A stretch of 64,000 nucleotides of DNA from Armatimonadota bacterium (GCA_039679645.1 JBDKUO010000047.1:1-64000); one strand, 5' to 3'; positions 8,574 through 16,420 are shown, counted from the stretch's first letter. Numbers and translations: made by a program. Notes: generated by a model from the sequence alone, not told the origin.

Positions 8574-9343
8574 GGTGATAGAGGCATGTCTATTACACAC
8601 CTGAATCCTATATTGTCCCGCGCACTGTTTTTTTCTTCAAAGGCTTTGAATGCGCATATAAATTGATACGGTTTGCTCTCCCTGAATGATCCGCCCTTAA
8701 TTACCATTGCCTCATCGCGGCTTGCAGACGTCCACTCCCAGACATTGCCTGCCATATCCATCACTCCGTATGGGCTGGACCCCATAGGATGAGAGTCCAC
8801 AGGGCTCAGGCTGCCCTGAGTGGAGACGCTGCATGACAGGCGTTCGGAATGCCACACCCCTCCCCATGGAAAGAGCATAGCGAACCTGCCCCGCGCGGCC
8901 TTCTCCCACTCCTGCTCAGTCGGCAGACGCTTGCCCGTCCATGCGGCATAGCCCTCTGCCATTTGGTAAGTCACATTGACTGCGGGCAGTCTCTCACAAT
9001 CCTTTGGCACCGGATTATACTTGTTATATATCCAATCGACGTTCGCCTCGATTACATATGCGTAAAACTCGGCATTAGTGACCGGGTATTTGTCTATATA
9101 AAAGTCGGGCAGTTCGAGTTCTTTCTGAGCCCACAGTGGGGGTTGCCCACTTGCGTCAATTGGAAACCGAGTTTGGTTGCGAAACGACGGTTTGTCATCA
9201 ACACTTTCACCAGGTTTCTTAGGAGGCATAGTATCGACAAGAAGCGCAGATTTTATATCAAAGCGCCTGCATATTCTCTTGACCTCGTGCTTGCTCAGCC
9301 CCATGACGAACGGGCCTGCCGGAATAAGGATCATACTGCTCAT
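8543..9343 (-). CDS. FGE-sulfatase (SUMF1/EgtB-like) domain protein with element-derived C-terminus
   Basis: The protein shows the formylglycine-generating-enzyme fold: MILIPAGPFVMG at the N-terminus, IDKYPVTNAEFYAYV, LPTEQEWEKAARG, GVMDMAGNVWEWT and GFRCV at the end. Many members are not true sulfatase activators and occur as accessory or signalling proteins, so no enzyme activity is claimed. The start at 9343 (MSSMIL) fits the domain better than the upstream ATG at 9403. The last residues, RANARTNAL, are encoded by the terminal repeat of the inserted element at 8347-8573. Joining the flanks across one target copy gives an original ending ...PLSPDT-stop, about five residues shorter. Confidence 0.85.
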   Translation of the reverse strand: MSSMILIPAGPFVMGLSKHEVKRICRRFDIKSALLVDTMPPKKPGESVDDKPSFRNQTRFPIDASGQPPLWAQKELELPDFYIDKYPVTNAEFYAYVIEANVDWIYNKYNPVPKDCERLPAVNVTYQMAEGYAAWTGKRLPTEQEWEKAARGRFAMLFPWGGVWHSERLSCSVSTQGSLSPVDSHPMGSSPYGVMDMAGNVWEWTSASRDEAMVIKGGSFRESKPYQFICAFKAFEEKNSARDNIGFRCVIDMPLSPRANARTNAL

Positions 9344-9410
9344 AATAGAGCATTCCACGGCATCCGCCCCCGCTCCTGCACGCCTGCAGGGACACCTCTG
9401 CACAAAAAAG

Positions 9411-9445
9411 CAAAAAAGAGCCCGAGGCCGTATCGGCTTCGGGCT
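9411..9445 (-). terminator. Intrinsic terminator after the PEP-CTERM gene
   Basis: On the minus strand the stem AGCCCGAAGCCG pairs with CGGCCTCGGGCT around an ATA-type loop, followed by a run of six T with one interruption. It lies about 25 bases past the stop of the PEP-CTERM gene and separates it from the FGE-domain gene downstream. Confidence 0.8.
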
Positions 9446-9470
9446 TGGATTTCAAGTATCAGCTTTAGTA

Positions 9471-10247
9471 CTACTTGCGCCGTCTGATAACAGCCAGACC
9501 GGCAAGTCCGCTCAGCAGGGCAACTATGCTGCCCGGCTCAGGAACGGATGATGTCACACCGAACCCTGTTATTGTGGTAGTAGGTGTGGTGGTGCCGGTG
9601 GACTGGCCGAATGTGATCAGCAGGCCGTCACTTGCAGCCGCTCCACCCCAGGCATACCAGTTACTGACCGTATACAGCGCATCGCCCTGAGCGCTGGCGT
9701 GCGGCGCAGTCACGGTGTCGGGGAATTCGGCAAACGGGCCATTCGCGATTGTGAGGTTTTTGACCTCGTCCCAATCTGCGGCATACCAGCCGGTGGCGGA
9801 TGTGCCTGTCCAGCCTGACTCGGCTTCAAAAACACAGAAGCTCTTGCCTAAGGTGCCGGTTAACGTCCAACCCGAGTTGGTCGCGCTGTTGTAAGATGGA
9901 GACAAAATAGCCTTCTTGCCGTTTGCATCCTGGACCATCACGTTGAAATACACATTTCCCCAGTAGCCCGCGGTCACTGTGTACGTGATGTCCTGGATAA
10001 CACTGACATTCTGACCATTAAATGCATTGGTGCTGTAGAAGGCCTTCTGGCCTGTGCGGGTCGACCAGTTGCTCTTGTTCCAGTGGTAAGTGGCATCGTT
10101 TCCGGTCACCGCCGTAATTGTGCCGGGCGCGGTGCTGCTGATTGCGCCGCCATGCACGCCCCATGCATGCCATTCGACTGCTCCGGCCATGCTTGCACTG
10201 GCAATCGCCAACGCAAACACGACAAGCCCAAACAATACTTTCTTCAT
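9471..10247 (-). CDS. PEP-CTERM sorted exported protein
   Basis: The protein starts with a signal peptide (MKKVLFGLVVFALAIASAS, cleavage near AGA-VEW) and ends with the sorting motif VPEPGSIVALLSGLAGLAVIRRRK: the PEP signal, a membrane helix and a basic tail. PEP-CTERM proteins are cleaved and sorted by an exosortase and usually end up in the extracellular matrix. No exosortase is in the window. The mature 200 residues are rich in Ser, Thr, Trp and Asn and look like a beta-rich surface domain of unknown binding specificity. The ATG at 10247 has a strong ribosome site (GGAGGAG), so the upstream in-frame ATG at 10322 is rejected. Confidence 0.9.
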   Translation of the reverse strand: MKKVLFGLVVFALAIASASMAGAVEWHAWGVHGGAISSTAPGTITAVTGNDATYHWNKSNWSTRTGQKAFYSTNAFNGQNVSVIQDITYTVTAGYWGNVYFNVMVQDANGKKAILSPSYNSATNSGWTLTGTLGKSFCVFEAESGWTGTSATGWYAADWDEVKNLTIANGPFAEFPDTVTAPHASAQGDALYTVSNWYAWGGAAASDGLLITFGQSTGTTTPTTTITGFGVTSSVPEPGSIVALLSGLAGLAVIRRRK

Positions 10248-10433
10248 AATCTCCTCCGATAAAGTAAGTGTGTGGTGCATTGTGCGCGTCTTTTCGCATT
10301 GATGCTCGCGCGCTATTATCACAATGATGTATTATAGCACAGCATATTAAATATGGCGTTACCAATATGAAAAACCGGTAGAATTACTGTATTGCGTATC
10401 CAACAGCCTTTTATGCCCGTTGAACGCGCCATC

Positions 10434-10463
10434 TTGACATAGCCTCCATTTGAGTGATAATAT
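10434..10463 (+). promoter_or_regulatory. Sigma70-type promoter before hrcA
   Basis: TTGACA (10434-10439) is followed by GATAAT (10456-10461, 16-base spacer) or TAATAT (10458-10463, 18-base spacer). A GTGGT...ACCAC dyad lies just downstream at about 10474-10491. It is not the CIRCE consensus TTAGCACTC-N9-GAGTGCTAA that HrcA normally binds. Confidence 0.55.
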
Positions 10464-10502
10464 CCAGATAGATGTGGTTCATGTGACCACGGTGGTATTT
10501 TC

Positions 10503-11537
10503 ATGAGTAGTTTGCCGATTACCCCTCTCGATTCTCGTAAGCAGGTCATACTGAAGGCTGTGGTTACGGACTATGTCCGCACAGTCGAGCCTGTCGGCTC
10601 GCATCAGCTTGTAGAAAGATATGAGTTCGGGGTCAAATCGGCTACTATCCGCAATGAAATGGCCGAACTGGCTGAGCTTGGTTATCTTCATCAGCCGCAC
10701 ACGTCCGCAGGAAGAATTCCATCAGACCTCGGCTACAGGTTCTTTGTCGACCGGCTTATGGGCCAGCTTGGCGTAAACACGCAGGAAGCTGCCCGGGCAA
10801 AGGACAAAATGGAGTCTCGGCGGGCGGAAGTCGATGTAATTATCGAGCAGAGCTGCCGGATCCTTTCGAGCCTGGCACACTACACCTCGCTGGCTACGCA
10901 CCCCGCTGTGCGCGACGCGGTTATAAGCCACGTAAGCACCGCGGATATCGGCCACAGCAAGATGCTCACGGTGATCGTGCTGGATAACGGCAGAGTGCTG
11001 CATGACATGCTCGATTTTGATAAATGCGACTGCATAAAGGCCACAAATTTCCTCTCGAGAAAGCTTGTCGGGCGCGCGCTGGCTGAAGTGACCTCCATGG
11101 AGCCTGTGGACGAAGATTCTGCTCATATGACAAAGCTGCTGGGAAAAGTGCTGAAGTTTTTGAAGCAGGAGATCGAGCCTTCGGAAGAAGTAGATGTCCA
11201 TCTGGAAGGCACCAGTTATTTCATTGCGCAGCCTGAGTTTAAGGACGCCGAGAGGCTGGAGGCGGTGCTTTCGGTCCTCGAAAAGAGAAGCGCGCTCTGT
11301 AAATTGTTTTCGGCTGTTTATCTCGGCACGGATGTCTCAGTTATAATCGGCTCGGAGAACCCGCTCGATGAGATGCGCGAGTGCAGTTTCGTCGGGGCCA
11401 CATACAGAATAGGCGGACGGACCGCAGGCACTATCGGTGTGCTCGGCCCGACTCGAATGGACTACCCGCGCGCTGTAAGCACGGTTGAGTTCATGGCGCG
11501 CAACGTAGGCGAGATGCTTACCGCACTGAGCGTGTAG
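10503..11537 (+). CDS. hrcA: Heat-inducible transcription repressor HrcA
   Basis: HrcA represses chaperone operons by binding CIRCE elements when GroEL is free. The 344-residue protein has the N-terminal winged helix (RKQVILKAVVTDYVRTVEPVGS, then FGVKSATIRNEMAELAELGYL), the HTSAGRIPSDLGYRFFVDRLM segment and the C-terminal IGVLGPTRMDYPRAVSTVEFM. These are diagnostic. The gene normally precedes grpE-dnaK-dnaJ. Here it is followed by a convergent TIM-barrel gene, so it is an orphan, and no CIRCE-like operator is visible in its own upstream region. The start follows a GGTGG ribosome site. Confidence 0.96.
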   Translation: MSSLPITPLDSRKQVILKAVVTDYVRTVEPVGSHQLVERYEFGVKSATIRNEMAELAELGYLHQPHTSAGRIPSDLGYRFFVDRLMGQLGVNTQEAARAKDKMESRRAEVDVIIEQSCRILSSLAHYTSLATHPAVRDAVISHVSTADIGHSKMLTVIVLDNGRVLHDMLDFDKCDCIKATNFLSRKLVGRALAEVTSMEPVDEDSAHMTKLLGKVLKFLKQEIEPSEEVDVHLEGTSYFIAQPEFKDAERLEAVLSVLEKRSALCKLFSAVYLGTDVSVIIGSENPLDEMRECSFVGATYRIGGRTAGTIGVLGPTRMDYPRAVSTVEFMARNVGEMLTALSV

Positions 11538-11542
11538 TTTGT

Positions 11543-12331
11543 CTATTTCTCGCCGGGCTCGGTGTGCTCCCACAGATATTTCAGCTTGTCGCGGCTCATT
11601 ACCAGGTAATCGTCATCGTCGCCAAAGACTTCTATGGTGATCGTGTCGTCGTAGTTCGCGTTTTTGAGGGCGCGCACCACTCGCAGCCAGTTAATGTTTC
11701 CCACCCCCAGCGGCAGGTGCATATCGTCCTTGCCGCCCCGGTTATCGTGCATATGCACATGCCCCAGCCTCTCACCAAAATGAGCGATAAGCTCCTCGCT
11801 GTAGTTGTGCGGGGTGTCCAGGTTGGCATGGCCCACATCCAGAAGCAGTTCAAGCTCCGGCACGGCTTCAAATATGGGTTTGAGCTGGGATACGCGGCTG
11901 AAGTGCGGCATATTCTCCATCATCACCCGCAGCCCGATCTCGCTGCCAAGGTTGGCTAAGCGCGCCAGCACTTCAATGTTCTGAGCAATCACCCAGTCTT
12001 CTTCGTGAAGCGGAATCCTGGTATACGGGTGCACATTCATTTTCTCCGCGCCCATCTCTTTGAAGACTTTCATGCACCTCTCAAGCTCTCGGATCGCCAC
12101 TTCTCTGATCTCCGGGAATGACGATGCGACCGGCAGGTACCAGGCGGTATGGCCTACGATACCGAGCTTGGCCCTGGCAAGAGCCCTGGTGACTTTCTTG
12201 ACGTTGATCGTCGCCGAGTAAGTCTCCTCAGGCTCCAGAGTGAGGTCGATGAAATCGAAGCCGAGGTCCGCCATCAACGCGATCTCCTCGATTACATCGA
12301 TCATCGGATTATTCATCCCGCCAAAGCGCAT
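11543..12331 (-). CDS. Sugar phosphate isomerase/epimerase-like TIM-barrel protein
   Basis: A 262-residue member of the AP-endonuclease-2/xylose-isomerase-like family. It shows MADLGFDFIDLTLEP near the start, the metal-binding type segments NVHPYTR, VMMENMPHFS, LLLDVGHANL and VHMHDNRGGKDDMHLPLG, and a final TIEVFGDD. The acidic residues and histidines needed for divalent metal are present. Substrates range from keto-sugars to damaged DNA, and this family assignment does not fix which applies. The start overlaps the end of the nucleotidyltransferase gene by 23 bases, so the two are probably translated as an operon. A GGAAGGAC ribosome site precedes the ATG. Confidence 0.82.
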   Translation of the reverse strand: MRFGGMNNPMIDVIEEIALMADLGFDFIDLTLEPEETYSATINVKKVTRALARAKLGIVGHTAWYLPVASSFPEIREVAIRELERCMKVFKEMGAEKMNVHPYTRIPLHEEDWVIAQNIEVLARLANLGSEIGLRVMMENMPHFSRVSQLKPIFEAVPELELLLDVGHANLDTPHNYSEELIAHFGERLGHVHMHDNRGGKDDMHLPLGVGNINWLRVVRALKNANYDDTITIEVFGDDDDYLVMSRDKLKYLWEHTEPGEK

Positions 12332-13031
12332 ATTTGTCCTTCCTGTAGTGTATCCACGGATCGAGCAAGTGCTCCCGCTCGATTCCCCTTGGAGGATTCG
12401 CTACGTATTGCCTGCGCCGGTCTGCAAGCTCATGCCTGATCCGCGCGGGCACGCAGCCGACTGAATCCGGGTGCTGCCAGTCGAACACATCTATCAGGCT
12501 CGCCAGCAGCAGCCAGTGCTCATCAAGCAGCTCAAGGAGCCTGTCCCAGTCCAAGTTACCGCACTGGGCCCTGAAAACGCGCATTACGTCCGGCCAGTCG
12601 CACCGATGACGGTTTATAACGAATGTCTTGATCCAGACTATCTCTTCCAGCGGAATGAACTTGACATCCAACCCCAGAAATCGACCAGTCGGAGCGCGAG
12701 CAAGCCAGTCTCTGGAGATATAGTTTTCCAGGTTAGCGAAGCGCCATATCACATCCACAATCACCGAATCGCAGCACGAGTGATAAATCCACTCACGGTC
12801 GCCCTCGGCCTGTTCGCCTATGTCAACAAAACCCGCCGTATCCAGCACTCGGGCAGCAGTTTGCACGTCGTCCTTGACCATATACACATCGATATCGTGA
12901 GTGTTGCGCCACCAGTTGGTGTAATAGTAAATCGCGAATGCGCCGCCGAGCATATAGTCTATGCCCGACTCACTCAGCGCCCGCAGCGCCATTACATACA
13001 TCTGCCGGTAGTGGTCTTCTGAGTTGTCCAT
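12309..13031 (-). CDS. Nucleotidyltransferase-fold protein
   Basis: A protein of about 240 residues with the signature of the MNT/AbiEii-like nucleotidyltransferases: GGAFAIYYYTNWWRNTHDIDVYM near residues 28-50. That is a glycine pair, a helix, then the DxD metal motif. Further acidic residues (VDVIWRF) follow. Such proteins transfer nucleotides to RNA, proteins or small molecules, or serve as toxins. Here it is coupled to a TIM-barrel isomerase rather than to an antitoxin, which favours a metabolic or house-cleaning role. I chose the ATG at 13031, and a TTG three codons upstream is possible. Element D1 lies just upstream. Confidence 0.75.
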   Translation of the reverse strand: MDNSEDHYRQMYVMALRALSESGIDYMLGGAFAIYYYTNWWRNTHDIDVYMVKDDVQTAARVLDTAGFVDIGEQAEGDREWIYHSCCDSVIVDVIWRFANLENYISRDWLARAPTGRFLGLDVKFIPLEEIVWIKTFVINRHRCDWPDVMRVFRAQCGNLDWDRLLELLDEHWLLLASLIDVFDWQHPDSVGCVPARIRHELADRRRQYVANPPRGIEREHLLDPWIHYRKDKYALWRDE

Positions 13032-13083
13032 ATCACCCAAAAGTTACCCCGCCGCCTGCATAGCCCAATCTTCTTTTTAATAT

Positions 13084-13278
13084 CAGGGCTTACGCATCAA
13101 AATGCTATCCACCTTGTTTTGGCCTCTGCGGTTAAAACCGCGGCTAAGAAAAACACGAAGTGTCCCTTCGGACACTGAGATTTTAGTCGGCGAAGGCCGA
13201 CTTTGTGTATTTGTAGCTGTGACTTTAGTCGCAAGGTCACCATTTTGCCAAACACAAAATTAAGATGCGTTCGCCCTG
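13084..13278. mobile_element. Non-autonomous inverted-repeat element D1 with hairpin array
   Basis: This 195-base element has 16-base terminal repeats related to those of A1 (CAGGGCTTACGCATCA at 13084-13099 and AGATGCGTTCGCCCTG at 13263-13278). It is flanked by a 10-base direct repeat with one mismatch (TTTTTAATAT at 13074-13083, TTTGTAATAT at 13279-13288). Inside, perfect hairpins have loops CTTC (stem AGTGTCC, 13159-13176) and GAAG (stem AGTCGGC, 13185-13202), plus a GCGGTT/AACCGC stem-loop near 13128. It is non-coding. Confidence 0.75.
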
Positions 13279-13322
13279 TTTGTAATATTGACTCTAGTGC
13301 GTGGTTGATATATACTTCGCAT

Positions 13323-13787
13323 ATGCAATCATTCGATAAGCAAACTAATTATGATACGGCAGCGCTGGTGGTCGAGACTGTGCTGCTGGGGATGCGCACA
13401 ATCCGCGCTCAGACGCGCAGAGGCAGGCCCGCTGACCTTACAGTGCCGCAGTTCAGGGTTCTGGCTTTTTTGAACCGTCACGAAAATGCATCGCTCACAT
13501 GCCTTGCCGGGCATATGGGTCTGGGGCTGCCGTCCATGTCGAAAACCGTGGATTTGCTGGTGCAGAGGGGTCTGGTGAAACGCGAATCGTCGGCAGACGA
13601 CCGCAGGCGCATCACTCTCAATCTTACGGACAAGGGGAAAGAAGTCTTTGGAGCCGCGGCAAAGGCGACGCGTGAGTGCATAGCTGAAAAGCTCAGCTCC
13701 TTGACGGATGGACAGCGCCAGACAGTAATTGAGGCGATGAATATCCTGACTCAGACGTTTGCGCCGACGCCGGGAGGCAAGAAGTAA
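13323..13787 (+). CDS. MarR-family transcriptional regulator
   Basis: A 154-residue winged-helix regulator. VPQFRVLAFLNRHENASLTCLAGHMGLGLPSMSKTVDLLVQRGLVKRESSADDRRRITLNLTDKG spans the helix-turn-helix, recognition helix and wing with the DDRR signature. MarR proteins sense small aromatic or oxidising compounds and usually repress exporters. The immediate downstream ABC exporter pair is its likely target. An upstream in-frame ATG (13203) lies inside element D1 and is not the real start. The chosen ATG at 13323 has only a weak ribosome site. The stop is four bases before the ABC ATPase start. Confidence 0.9.
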   Translation: MQSFDKQTNYDTAALVVETVLLGMRTIRAQTRRGRPADLTVPQFRVLAFLNRHENASLTCLAGHMGLGLPSMSKTVDLLVQRGLVKRESSADDRRRITLNLTDKGKEVFGAAAKATRECIAEKLSSLTDGQRQTVIEAMNILTQTFAPTPGGKK

Positions 13788-13791
13788 AGAT

Positions 13792-14589
13792 ATGCCAATT
13801 CTGGAAACTCATAATCTCACAAGGAAATTCGGCGATTTTGTCGCGGTAAATGATCTGAACATCTCTGTCGAAGCAAACGAGATCTTCGGCCTGCTCGGCC
13901 CCAACGGAGCAGGCAAGAGCACATCCATAAAAATGCTCACTACCCTGCTTCCGCCCACATCCGGAAGCGCAACATTGGGAGGCTTTGATATTGTACGGCA
14001 GGCACGCGACGTACGGCGGATTATAGGTTATGTGCCTCAGATGCTCTCGGCTGACGGGACCCTCACAGGCTATGAAAACCTGCTCATTTTTGCCAAGCTG
14101 TATGACATCCCTCGCGCCGAGCGGGAGTCGCGCGTTCAGGATGCTTTAGATATGATGGGCCTGGCGGATGCCGCCGGAAAGCTGGTCCGCAGCTACTCGG
14201 GCGGGATGATCCGGCGGCTTGAGATCGCACAGTCCATGCTCCACAGGCCTCGTGTGCTGTTTCTCGATGAGCCGACTATCGGCCTGGATCCGCTGGCCCG
14301 CCAGGCAGTGTGGAACCATGTGAAGACTCTTCGCACGGACTTCGGCACAACTATCTTCCTCACGACGCATTTTATGGAGGAGGCGGACAAGCTCTGCAGC
14401 AATGTCGCTATTATGCATGGGGGCAAGGTAGCCGCTGTAGGTTCACCAGCCGAGTTGAAAGAGAAAATAGGCCGCAAAAACGCGACAATGGACCAGGTTT
14501 TTATTCACTATACAGGCAGCAAGTTGGAATCCGGAGGTAGTTTCCGTGAAGTCTCAAGAACAAGACGCACGGCCCGGCGTCTGGGCTAG
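13792..14589 (+). CDS. ABC-type multidrug exporter ATP-binding subunit
   Basis: The Walker A is GPNGAGKS (residues 36-43), the ABC signature is YSGGMIRRLEIAQS, the Walker B is VLFLDEPTIGLD and the switch His is in LTTHFMEEADKLC. It resembles the DrrA/CcmA-type ATPases of drug and daunorubicin-like exporters. It powers the ABC-2 permease encoded immediately downstream, whose start lies 44 bases inside this gene. The start ATG four bases past the MarR stop uses a GGGAGG site inside the regulator gene, so the three genes form one coupled operon. Confidence 0.93.
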   Translation: MPILETHNLTRKFGDFVAVNDLNISVEANEIFGLLGPNGAGKSTSIKMLTTLLPPTSGSATLGGFDIVRQARDVRRIIGYVPQMLSADGTLTGYENLLIFAKLYDIPRAERESRVQDALDMMGLADAAGKLVRSYSGGMIRRLEIAQSMLHRPRVLFLDEPTIGLDPLARQAVWNHVKTLRTDFGTTIFLTTHFMEEADKLCSNVAIMHGGKVAAVGSPAELKEKIGRKNATMDQVFIHYTGSKLESGGSFREVSRTRRTARRLG

Positions 14590-15361
14590 TATATCGAGCT
14601 TTGTGCGCAAGACACTAGTTATAGCCGAACTTGAGCTGCGCAAGCTCAGCCATGATCCAACCGAACTTTTTACCCGCGCCGTTCAACCCGCGCTCTGGCT
14701 GCTGGTATTCGGCGAGGTTTTTTCGAGGGTGCGGGCGATTCCATCCGGCAATTTGCGCTATATCGACTTCATGGCCCCGGGAATCCTGGCTCAGAGTGTG
14801 CTCTTTATCTCGATATTCTTTGGAATAGCCATTATCTGGGAGCGCGACCTGGGGATAGTGCATAAATTCCTTGTAAGCCCTACTCCCCGCGCAGCTTTGG
14901 TGCTCGGAAAGGCAATCTCAGCCGGCATACGGGCGCTGACTCAGGCAGTGATCGTATATCTGCTTTCACTGCTGGTTGGGGTAAGAGTTGACTGGAACCC
15001 TCTGGCGCTGCTGGGAGTGCTGTCCGTAGTGCTGCTTGGAGCGGCGTTCTTCTCCACGTTCTCGCTGGTGATAGCCTGCCTGGTCAAAACGCGCGAGAGG
15101 TTTATGGGGATCGGGCAGATTCTCACCATGCCGATGTTCTTTGCCAGCAACGCGATCTACCCGATAGCTATAATGCCGCCGTGGCTGCAAGTGGTCTCGC
15201 ACATAAACCCGCTGACATACATGGTCGATGCTCTGCGCGCACTCATGCCTCTGGGCGGAACATCTGCTTTTGGGCTGGGGTTGGACTTAGCCGTGCTCAC
15301 AGTCGCGACTACTCTGTTGGTCGCTCTGGGCGGCAAGCTGTATCCTAATGTGGTGACTTAG
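14546..15361 (+). CDS. ABC-2 type exporter permease
   Basis: A 271-residue membrane protein with about six helices. It has the ABC-2 features PTELFTRAVQPALWLLVFGEVF near the start, MAPGILAQSVLF, and the late segment MFFASNAIYPIAIMPPWLQVVSHINPLTYMVDALRALM typical of DrrB-like permeases. It forms the translocation channel with the ATPase encoded by the overlapping gene. The start is a GTG preceded by GGAGG. The 44-base overlap with the ATPase gene indicates translational coupling. The substrate cannot be read from the sequence, but control by a MarR regulator suggests a toxic compound. Confidence 0.9.
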   Translation: MKSQEQDARPGVWASISSFVRKTLVIAELELRKLSHDPTELFTRAVQPALWLLVFGEVFSRVRAIPSGNLRYIDFMAPGILAQSVLFISIFFGIAIIWERDLGIVHKFLVSPTPRAALVLGKAISAGIRALTQAVIVYLLSLLVGVRVDWNPLALLGVLSVVLLGAAFFSTFSLVIACLVKTRERFMGIGQILTMPMFFASNAIYPIAIMPPWLQVVSHINPLTYMVDALRALMPLGGTSAFGLGLDLAVLTVATTLLVALGGKLYPNVVT

Positions 15362-15795
15362 CGGCGCTGGTCCTTACTGTTCGAGTCCGGCAGCACGAGA
15401 GTGATCTCGCCGGGCTTGACCCAACCGAGCTTCCTGGCAGCCTGAGCTGAGCCTTCGGCAGTTTTGAGGTATTTGATCTGGCGCTCCATAGCCGCGTTTT
15501 CTTTGCGCATGGTCTCAAGCTGAAGAGCTATCTGCCTGGTCTCACGATACTCGCGATTGTAGAGTCTGAAGGGTCTTGCGATCTTACCGATTATGAACAC
15601 GGCGAGCGCGGCGACCACGCTCACTTTAATCAGCGGCCAGACGATCTTCCTCCAAACGGAGCGTTTCGGCCTCCGCCTGCGGGGGGGAATACGTTCGGGT
15701 CTTGGTCTTGCCGAATATTGCACGCCCAACTCGCTGACCTCCTTTGTCAAATATCTGTAAGACTGATCCTTGTGTCGAACATAATACCCCTTCAC
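15358..15795 (-). CDS. FtsB/DivIC-like septum formation initiator protein
   Basis: A 145-residue bitopic protein. It has a strongly basic cytoplasmic N-terminus (PRPERIPPRRRRPKRS), one membrane helix at about residues 52-71, a coiled coil at about 80-110 (RETRQIALQLETMRKENAAMERQIKYL) and the ending AARKLGWVKPGEITLVLP that marks the DivIC/FtsB family. Such proteins link the early and late divisome through FtsL and FtsQ. It overlaps the convergent ABC permease by four bases. The N-terminus is longer than in E. coli FtsB. No other division gene is adjacent. Confidence 0.82.
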   Translation of the reverse strand: MKGYYVRHKDQSYRYLTKEVSELGVQYSARPRPERIPPRRRRPKRSVWRKIVWPLIKVSVVAALAVFIIGKIARPFRLYNREYRETRQIALQLETMRKENAAMERQIKYLKTAEGSAQAARKLGWVKPGEITLVLPDSNSKDQRR

Positions 15796-15872
15796 AGGGC
15801 GGCTGTCAATCGAACATTTGATCCATTTTCAGAAATTTATCATCAAGGTATAATGGACCGTCCGGGAGGTAA

Positions 15873-16241
15873 ATGATGAAATATAACGTGGCGATCCTTG
15901 GCGCTTCGGCAAAACCTGAACGCTATTCACACAAAGCCGTTAAGCTGCTGGCAGAGCATGGTTACGGCGTCTTTCCAGTGCACCCGTCGGGCAGACCCAT
16001 CGACGATATAAAATGTTACCCCAGCCTTGACGCAATCAGCGAGAAATTAGATACGATCACTATCTACCTCGGGCAAAACAACTCGACATCTCTTATAGAA
16101 GAGATAATAAACGCTCATCCGCGCCGAGTGATACTAAACCCAGGCGCCGAAAACGATACACTGGCGAGCAGGTGCATAGAATCAGGGATAGAGGTTCAGG
16201 AGGCGTGCACTCTGGTTTTGCTCAATACAGGGCAATTTTGA
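15873..16241 (+). CDS. CoA-binding domain protein (YccU-like)
   Basis: A 122-residue single Rossmann domain of the CoA_binding_2 family. VAILGASAKPERYSHKAVKLLAEHGYGVFPVHP is the nucleotide-binding N-terminus, and HPRRVILNPGAEN and GIEVQEACTLVLL follow in the usual order. Homologues bind CoA, sometimes as a mixed disulfide, but their cellular role is not established. GGGAGG precedes the paired ATG codons at 15873/15876. It is the last backbone gene before the phage leader and is read in the same direction. Confidence 0.9.
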   Translation: MMKYNVAILGASAKPERYSHKAVKLLAEHGYGVFPVHPSGRPIDDIKCYPSLDAISEKLDTITIYLGQNNSTSLIEEIINAHPRRVILNPGAENDTLASRCIESGIEVQEACTLVLLNTGQF

Positions 16242-16256
16242 GCTCAAAATCCATCG

Positions 16257-16420
16257 GTTCACTAATAGTGAACAACATTTAACCAAAATACCATGGTCCG
16301 TTAACCACATTTTGGCTTAGAAGTCGTCTTATAATTATGGGAGACAAATATTTGCGGAGTCTCGGGGAAAGCCCGAGGCTCCTTTTTTTCGTCTCCCAAA
16401 ATATCTCAGGGAGGCTATCC
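16257..16420 (+). promoter_or_regulatory. Promoter-operator-hairpin leader, copy 2 (phage module)
   Basis: In order: dyad GTTCAC-N5-GTGAAC (16257-16273); arms CCAAAAT (16283-16289) and ATTTTGG (16309-16315), the second overlapping the -35; ACATTT (16307-16312) and TATAAT (16330-16335), spacer 17. The leader then has a strong hairpin (GGAG-CTCGGG, GAAA loop, CCCGAG-CTCC, about 16356-16382) followed by seven T. Around it GGGAGAC (16339-16345) can pair with GTCTCCC (16390-16396). The hairpin is terminator-like and lies before the ribosome site of the terminase small subunit gene, so read-through may be controlled. Confidence 0.7.

Noticed and set aside
9343-9403. Longer start of the FGE-domain protein
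   Set aside because: The extension is Cys/Arg/Gly-rich, unlike the family, and the domain begins at MSSMILIPAG.
10474-10491. CIRCE operator upstream of hrcA
   Set aside because: The dyad GTGGT...ACCAC does not match the CIRCE consensus in sequence or spacing.
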